Source: Rhyzopertha dominica
Taxonomy: Eukaryota; Arthropoda; Insecta; Coleoptera; Bostrichidae
NCBI GenBank assembly: GCA_025024175.1
Contig: QCXZ01000042.1
Span: forward strand, 10,557,501-10,621,500
Reading direction: 5' to 3'
DNA length: 64,000 bases
Below are positions 58,445 through 64,000 of this stretch, in pieces (positions within the stretch are counted from its first letter, which is position 1; each line of letters opens with the position of its first letter). The notes beneath the pieces were generated by a model. That model saw only the letters and a program-made list of their open reading frames with translations. It was not told the DNA's origin and ran no database searches. A program made the translations under genes and the position numbers.

Positions 58445-58678
58445 GTAGGTAATCATATTTTAAATGTTTCAATTTTTGACGTCTACAAAGCACATGTACT
58501 TTAGCTGCAGTTGATATGAATAATTTAGAAAATCTAAATACGTATTTGATTTTGAAATATTGGATTTTGCAGTAGCGTGGTTTAAAAAAAAAGTATTACA
58601 TTTTGTTTTAAATACATTGATACTTCTTCATGGGTCAGTCGCACGCCACTGGGATTTTACAGCAGGATATATATTATA

Positions 58679-60091
58679 CAAGATGTTTCACGAATGATAA
58701 TGACCCTGACGAAATTAAAAATGCAACCCAAAATACATTTGCAGAGGTAACATTGATAATTGTTCATCGTCTTAAAAAATATAAAACGTAGAGAGCTGTA
58801 TAAATTCGTAAATTTTGACATAAACTTTAATCATTTGCTTTAAGTAAATTCGGTATTGTAAAACATATTTTATGTTTGAATAATGTTTATTCAATAACAT
58901 TAATGTAATAAATGCTCAAAATGTCGCCCTCCCCTGTTTTCACAAGCTTGAATTCGTGCCCAAAACGATTTTTTAACATGCATTAATATTTCTGGAGTGA
59001 TGGATCTACATGCATCACGTATTTTATTTTCTAAATATTCAACACTTTCAATTGGTGTTTGGTATACTTGCTCTTTTACCATTCTCCATAGAAAAAAAAG
59101 CAAAGAGTAAGGTCCGGGCTTCTCGGTCGCCAAGGATTAATTGAACCTCTTCCTATCCATCGGTTAGGCAAAAACAAATAAAGATGATTTCGCACTATTC
59201 TATGATAATGCGCAGACGCCCCATCTTATTGGAACCATAGATCTTGTCTTACTTGCAAATTTATATTTTGGAGAAGCACCGGCAAACTGTTTCTTAAAAA
59301 ATTTAAATAAGTATTGCCGTTTAAACTATCGCGAAAAAACTAAGACCCAACAATTTGATTCCCCAATATTCCGCACCAGACACTCGTCGAGTAGATAGTT
59401 TGAAATGCACATAATAATGGATGTTATGTTTGTTAACTCCACCATTATTAGAAAACATTGCTTCATCTGAGAAGCAAATGTTGCTATAAAATCTCACATT
59501 CAAATTTTGGTGTTCCCGAAAAATGTTACAAAAAACCAGTCTTTTAGGATAATCTGTCTCCTTTAAGGTCTGAACCGATTGCAAGTGATACGGATGTAAT
59601 TGATTGCCGTTAATTATTGGGTGTACTGAAGACAGACTAATACCGGTTGCTCTTGAGACTACCCTTTGAGTAATATGAGGATTTTCGTCAATCATTTCCA
59701 GTACTCTAATTTAATTGTCAGTGCCTGTTGAGGTTCTTTCTCTTGACTTTTTCAGTGGTGGCCAGTTGGTCCATAAAGTTAATTCAAGTCTCTTGAAAAT
59801 TGTATCGGCAGGAGCTCTTCTATTTGGAAAACGTTGTCTGTATAAACGGCAAGCCGCGGAAGCATTTTTCTTGCATTCACCATAAATCAAAATCATATGT
59901 TTTTTCATCATTTGAATACATTTTGACTTTTAATAAATACAGTGACAGGAACCATAGCGCATAGCCGTCATGGATCCCCAATTTATTAAAAAAAATTATC
60001 ATAATGTAAAAGAACAACATTAGCTATGAGAATGTATTTTGGGTTGCATTTTTAATTTCGTCAGAGCCATTATCATTCGTGAAACATCCTG
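58679..60091 (-). mobile_element. Complete-length mariner-type transposon copy 4, in intron 4
   Basis: TA target bases lie at 58677-58678 and 60092-60093. The ends CAAGATGTTTCACGAATGAT and CAGGATGTTTCACGAATGAT (inverse) continue as a ~60-bp inverted repeat including AAATTAAAAATGCAACCC. The 1413-bp element carries a minus-strand transposase relic. It is antisense to the host gene, in its largest intron. Copy 3 (50722-52079) is its relative. Confidence 0.85.
58900..59911 (-). pseudogene. Transposase of mariner copy 4, broken
   Basis: The N-terminal frame (59911-59711) has LYRQRFPNRRAPADTIFKRL and a TAA where copy 3 has GAA. The middle frame (59695-59321) has ITQRVVSRATGISLSSVHPI and DNICF-type SNICFSDEAMFSNNGGVNKH (first Asp). 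The C-terminal frame (59133-58900) has LLFFLWRMVKEQVYQTPIES. The second Asp block near 59230 (HYHRI-like) is frameshifted. One stop and several shifts; inactive. Confidence 0.8.
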
Positions 60092-60094
60092 TAT

Positions 60095-61190
60095 AATAAT
60101 CTTGCTTCAAAGCGATATCAAAATCTGGAATTCAAAACGGTGCACTGTGCGAATAACCATAAAGGTGGCTGGCAGCCACTGTCACAACGAAATGTCAAAT
60201 TATTTTTTGATAAAATTAGATAAGATTACGGCGATTATTATTTAGGTAAATGCCTGTGATTATGAATAAGTTGTATTGCAGTCATATTTCATTTATACAA
60301 TAAATAAATAATACGTAAATGATCGGCGAAAAATCATATGTTCAGTTCGGCAGCACGAAGATTTAGTGCCTTATGGAACAAATTTTCGTACCTGTATTTA
60401 AAAAACTTCAGTATTTGAAAATACTTTTAAAAAGTTTGTTGCTTAGCTGTGACGTGCTCTTTACAGGATCATTCACGGTGTTTCGCCCATCAGATGCATT
60501 TGAAAACAAATTTAGCAGCATTTTAAGCATAAATTAAAGGCCACTTAAAAAATCGTCTAAATCTTCAACAAATCGACTAGTTCTGCACGAATTATAGCCC
60601 AGAAAACGATCAACATTCCTGTAAGCCCCTCACGACCTTATACAGCACGTTTGCTATCACCTGATATTAATTAGTTCATATTATAATCTTATTATGTTCT
60701 AATTTCACGCGGGCTCGGCATGGACTTACCCACCGGCGTTATCCAATGGCAGGCGAGTTGCATTTGCATTTTTTCGTTTCTAGAGCGTTTAGCACACGAG
60801 GCTAATGCGTGCGACAGCAAAAACCCGTCGTCCTATTCCTTCTGTATGCTGAAAAATCCACAGACATTCTAATAATTGTAGGTACGACTGAAAAAGTTCA
60901 TTATTACGTCAGTGCTCGTACTCTTACCGACAATTATCGCTCTCTGGCGTTTTGAATGCGCTGGATTTTCAAGGTGACTTCTGGTTTCGTTCTTGTTCAT
61001 TCACATGTGCGGGGAATCAAGAACAATGCTTGTTGTAGGTGAATCACCAGATAAATTATAGAAAAACCTCCTTATATCACGATAGCTAACGCTATCGGTC
61101 ATATTTATTCAATTGTTATTATAAATTATACGGTATCATTGTTAATATCATAGTATTTGCTATTTATATTGAAAGATTATACATTAAATT
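60095..61190. other. Intron 4 middle part, unassigned
   Basis: A GC-richer patch at 60700-60900 has no motif. A small GATAGC..GCTATC hairpin lies near 61082. Nothing else recognised. Confidence 0.3.
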
Positions 61191-61199
61191 TCTAGGGGT

Positions 61200-61990
61200 T
61201 TTAGATATAGCATGCGTTCTGCAAGGGGGTACATGAAATGTTAGGCTATTAGCTCTAAGTAAAATGGTATTTTGTTCAGTAGAAAGGAGCAATTAATTTT
61301 ATTATTAAGTACATTGTGTAAAAATTTAATGACGCAGATTGAACGACTGGCCTAATGACGTAATATTAAAGCGACTTAATAATATCATTTGGTCAAAACC
61401 TCTAGATGGCTAAGAAACAATAATTTTAAAAATTTGTGTCTTTACAGCCTCTAGAATATCTATATGTATTTCTATATGGGATATCTAATAGTCGAAGCAT
61501 TCCAACTTTGACGTTGATATTGGTGGTATATAGAACCTAACACTTTATAACATTTAAAAATATGTTTAGTAAAATATAGTTTATAATCGAGTAAAACACC
61601 TAGGTCCTTAAAAATTGTATATATTTTTCTAAAGTTGCGTCACCTAGCTTATAACTATATGACAGATTTACTTCCTTTCGTGAAAAGGTAATTGAATAAC
61701 ATTTATCTTTATTTAGGCATAGGCTATTAGTTTTTGTCCATTTATTCAGTTACAGTAAATAATTTGAAGACGTTCACAATCAAGCATAGGGTTAATTATC
61801 AAAAAAGTTTTAAATCGTCGGCAAAGAGTAATTTTGCTGAATATATAACACTTGTAATATCATTAACAAAGAGTAAAAACATCAGAGTGCTTAGATTAGA
61901 ACTTTGCAGTATTCCAGATGCTGGTGTGATAAAATCAGACTTGAAATTATAATATTTGACACATACTTTTATATTAGATAAGGAAAATCT
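61200..61990 (-). mobile_element. LINE fragment on the minus strand, in intron 4
   Basis: The minus strand gives a degraded motif B (SGILQSSNLS) followed by FLLFVNDITSVIYSAKLLFA and DDLKLF (motif C as FADD, about 61935-61815). Further on come NSLCLNKDKCYSITFSRKEV and YKLGDATLE (61735-61620), the usual post-RT block. The order is right for a LINE ORF2. No frame is intact. Antisense to the host gene. Confidence 0.7.
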
Positions 61991-61999
61991 CAGTAAGTT

Positions 62000-63210
62000 A
62001 ACTAACTAGTGGTTTATTGGCTGTATTAATATCTTTAATTTTTTCCTCTGTTAGGTGTAAACGATATATACTATATCTTTTGGGGTTATATAAATCTTTG
62101 ATACGAAAGATAACAAAATGCATTTCATAAAAAGTGTTGCGATCATATGTTTTCAAGAAACGAATAAAACTTAAACAATACCATAATCAAAGGCAAATAT
62201 GTCAATCAATATTGACCAGAATTAGAAACAGATGGAACATATGGTTAAAGATTTTACGTTAATCAGAATGTACGTTAATAATGTCAGTGTAAAAATCGTC
62301 ATAAGTAACATCAAAGAGGTGTGCATGTCACTAACGTAACGTGCCTTGAGACAAATGCTTTGCTTTATTGTATACTTAAGAATCTTTTGAACAGAAGCAT
62401 ACATGAATCTTTTTCTACCCTTAACAGCTTGGAGATGAACGTAAAAATAAGTTGTTGTCTTTATCTAAAGTTAGTTACAAGTTTCGATAAACGCAGCTCC
62501 ACTTTCAGTTTTGACCCAGAATTAATTAAATTATTTTATAATCGTACGAGCTTTTTCTTGTTGATTGGTTGTAAATCCGGATACGTTGCACTGAACTCTC
62601 TGCATTTACATAATCCTATAATTTGAATTCGTTTTTCGTGAAGAATAAACAATTTCATTAAAACATTATATGAATAAATATTTCTTCCCATTTTTATTTT
62701 TTTCAGGTTACTTTTGTTGATAAATGTGCAAACGTTTTATATAAGGAAATCCATCGATTTCTAGAAAACTGCTAAAGATAGGTACAGGAAAGTAAGCAAA
62801 ACAATACATATTTGCATTCGTGGTATTTGTCGTACTTTTTATTTCGCCTGCATTATGATGTAATATATAGGGTTATCGCAGCGAGTTACATTTTCATTTG
62901 AGTTAAGCCTGCTTTCCTGATAACCCTATACATTATACAGGGTATCTCAATAAAAATATTAAAGTTGTTGGTACTTTTCTGTTTAAGGGACAACGTCGCA
63001 GTATTGAAAATATTTTAGATCTATACGATACATTTATGTATGCATTTTATGATATCAATTGTTGTGCTTTTCTTAACTGAACTGTTTTGCGAGTAGTATA
63101 CGTGTGGAAAATAGTAACTGGTTATTTTTATTTAAAATCATCTTCCAAATTAGGTGCCTTTACAATTTTTCTAGTTCACAGTTGACAGTTCATGTTTTTT
63201 TACTTCTACC
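62000..63210. other. Intron 4 right part, with a short hairpin repeat
   Basis: TAATATATAGGGTTATC (62861-62877) and its inverse at 62919-62935 (one mismatch) bracket a 75-bp stretch, possibly a small MITE. ACAGGGTATCTC follows at 62937. No gene recognised. Confidence 0.4.
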
Positions 63211-63217
63211 TTTGCAG

Positions 63218-63321
63218 GAAATCGATAAAGCAAAGAAACTAGATGGCGATTACAGAAATTTTGATTTCTGGCAGAGACAAGGTCGCCTGGCTCCTCATGA
63301 AGTAAGAATATTCTCCGCAAC
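63218..63321 (+). CDS. CFAP47-like protein, exon 5
   Basis: Residues 299-332 plus two bases of 333: EIDKAKKLDGDYRNFDFWQR, then GRLAPHEVRIFSA. GrLaPhe..i is the G.l.P.......F block of ASH domains. The acceptor is CTTTGCAG. An earlier GTAAG at 63302 would also splice, but only the donor AC|GTAAGT at 63322 keeps the frame into exon 6. Confidence 0.7.
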
Positions 63322-63900
63322 GTAAGTTAACAGGACTGAATTTTTGCCGTTTATTATTCGCTGTCTTTAATGACAGCTGAGTAGCTGGGTTAGAATCTAC
63401 TGGTGTGTGTATGAGGAGGAGAACGAGCAGATTCATTTACTCATCATTTAACTTAATATCACCATTACAGTTAACATGATTGTGACAGGGTGTTAGCTAT
63501 TCCATCCATTGTAAAATAAATTATTTCTCCATCTAATGATGTCTATATCAGCATAATTGTAGGTTATCAACGTTCAAAATTGTTCTTTACATGTAAAAAC
63601 CAAATTGTAAATGATAAAATACTACCTTGAAAATTGCACCATCCTATATTTTGATGTGGTGAAATTACTGGCTTTCGTAAGTCTTGTAAATGTCATTTTT
63701 TAAATACCGCTAAAACTGGCCATTTTTCACCCCATGTATAAATGATACAATAAAGTTGAACAAGAAATGCAGAATTTTCGTATAATATAANTACATTTTA
63801 TTTCATATTTCGTCTACAGTTTTATCTAGTAGCCGCTGTTTTTTTAGTAAAAAAAGCATAAGAGATAACTTTAGCTTGTATTTAACTCCTAGCNTTTCAG

Positions 63901-64000
63901 GTACGNACCCGAAATAACAGAAAAAGTGAAAAAGGGCGAAGAATACCACAAGCACGCGATAGCGTTTTACCGAATTTTGAGAGTGGACTGCAAGGACATA
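63901..64000 (+). CDS. CFAP47-like protein, exon 6 (runs off the window)
   Basis: Residues 333-366: TYXPEITEKVKKGEEYHKHA, then IAFYRILRVDCKDI, continuing the third ASH domain with the expected (F/Y).P block. The X comes from an N at 63906. The acceptor is a TTTCAG with an N just upstream (63895). The exon is cut by the window edge. Confidence 0.65.

Larger units (their letters stand above)
54326..64000 (+). other. CFAP47-like gene, six exons, 3' end outside the window
   Basis: Exons 54326-54599, 55629-55786, 56560-56749, 58157-58444, 63218-63321 and 63901-64000+ splice with GT-AG borders and matching phases (0, 2, 0, 0, 2). The joined frame has no stop. Introns are 1029, 773, 1407, 4773 and 579 bp. 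Intron 4 holds a complete-length mariner and a LINE fragment. The protein continues beyond the window; vertebrate CFAP47 is thousands of residues long, so most of it is missing here. ASH-domain cilium genes in insects are typically expressed in testis and ciliated neurons (family knowledge). No RFX site was found near the first exon. Confidence 0.75.

Noticed and set aside
63299..63310. Earlier splice donor for exon 5 at 63302 (GAA|GTAAGA)
   Set aside because: It would put exon 6 out of frame; the donor at 63322 gives a continuous ASH-domain reading.

Overview
The window is a stretch of AT-rich animal genome, most likely from an insect and possibly a beetle. I infer this from the GT-AG introns, the very high load of old non-LTR retrotransposons, Penelope elements and Tc1/mariner transposons, and the scattered single N bases of a draft assembly. 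I see no bacterial operons, rRNA or CRISPR array. The species cannot be fixed from the sequence.

Only two stretches look like host protein-coding sequence. (1) At the right end (54326-64000, + strand) are six consecutive exons of a cilium/flagellum gene whose fold order and motifs match the N-terminal ASH/Ig-like domains of CFAP47. The gene runs off the window. Its introns have been filled by transposons: a gypsy-like protease remnant, a 104-bp MITE, a complete-length dead mariner and a LINE fragment. (2) At 33422-33560 (- strand) a GC-rich exon encodes a 46-residue proline-rich peptide with an LxxLL motif and ends at a splice donor. It lies beside a CpG-rich, promoter-like stretch, so it is probably the first coding exon of a regulatory gene I cannot name, whose remainder lies to the left.

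Layout. 0-6 kb: LINE endonuclease scraps, a broken DDE transposase, a 5'-truncated Penelope element (-) and a LINE 3' tail. 6.7-8.4 kb: mariner copy 1. 9-14.8 kb: repeats, an OTU-protease remnant in a decayed element, a head-to-head Tc1 fragment and two mariner remnants. 16-18.1 kb: a DDE transposase C-terminus and a THAP-domain fragment between inverted repeats. 21-22 kb: a long DDE transposase fossil. 22.8-26.3 kb: a hAT-like repeat and two LINEs. 28.9-34.9 kb: four LINE fragments around the LxxLL exon. 35-39.4 kb: two Penelope pieces, one inserted with a target duplication into a LINE tail. 39.4-45 kb: mostly featureless AT-rich DNA with a CTCF-like site and a MITE. 45.3-46.7 kb: mariner copy 2 (-). 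47.5-49.2 kb: LINE (-). 50.6-52.1 kb: a Penelope tail and a mariner. 53.5-64 kb: the CFAP47-like gene and its insertions.

The sequence history is mostly transposon accumulation around a few conserved GC-rich islands. The most coherent non-obvious patterns are hammerhead-ribozyme-like motifs that recur 3' of the Penelope pieces, a nested Penelope insertion readable to the base, a THAP fragment between inverted repeats, an OTU domain in a mobile-element relic, a 46-bp perfect palindrome, and a fold-back MITE present twice.
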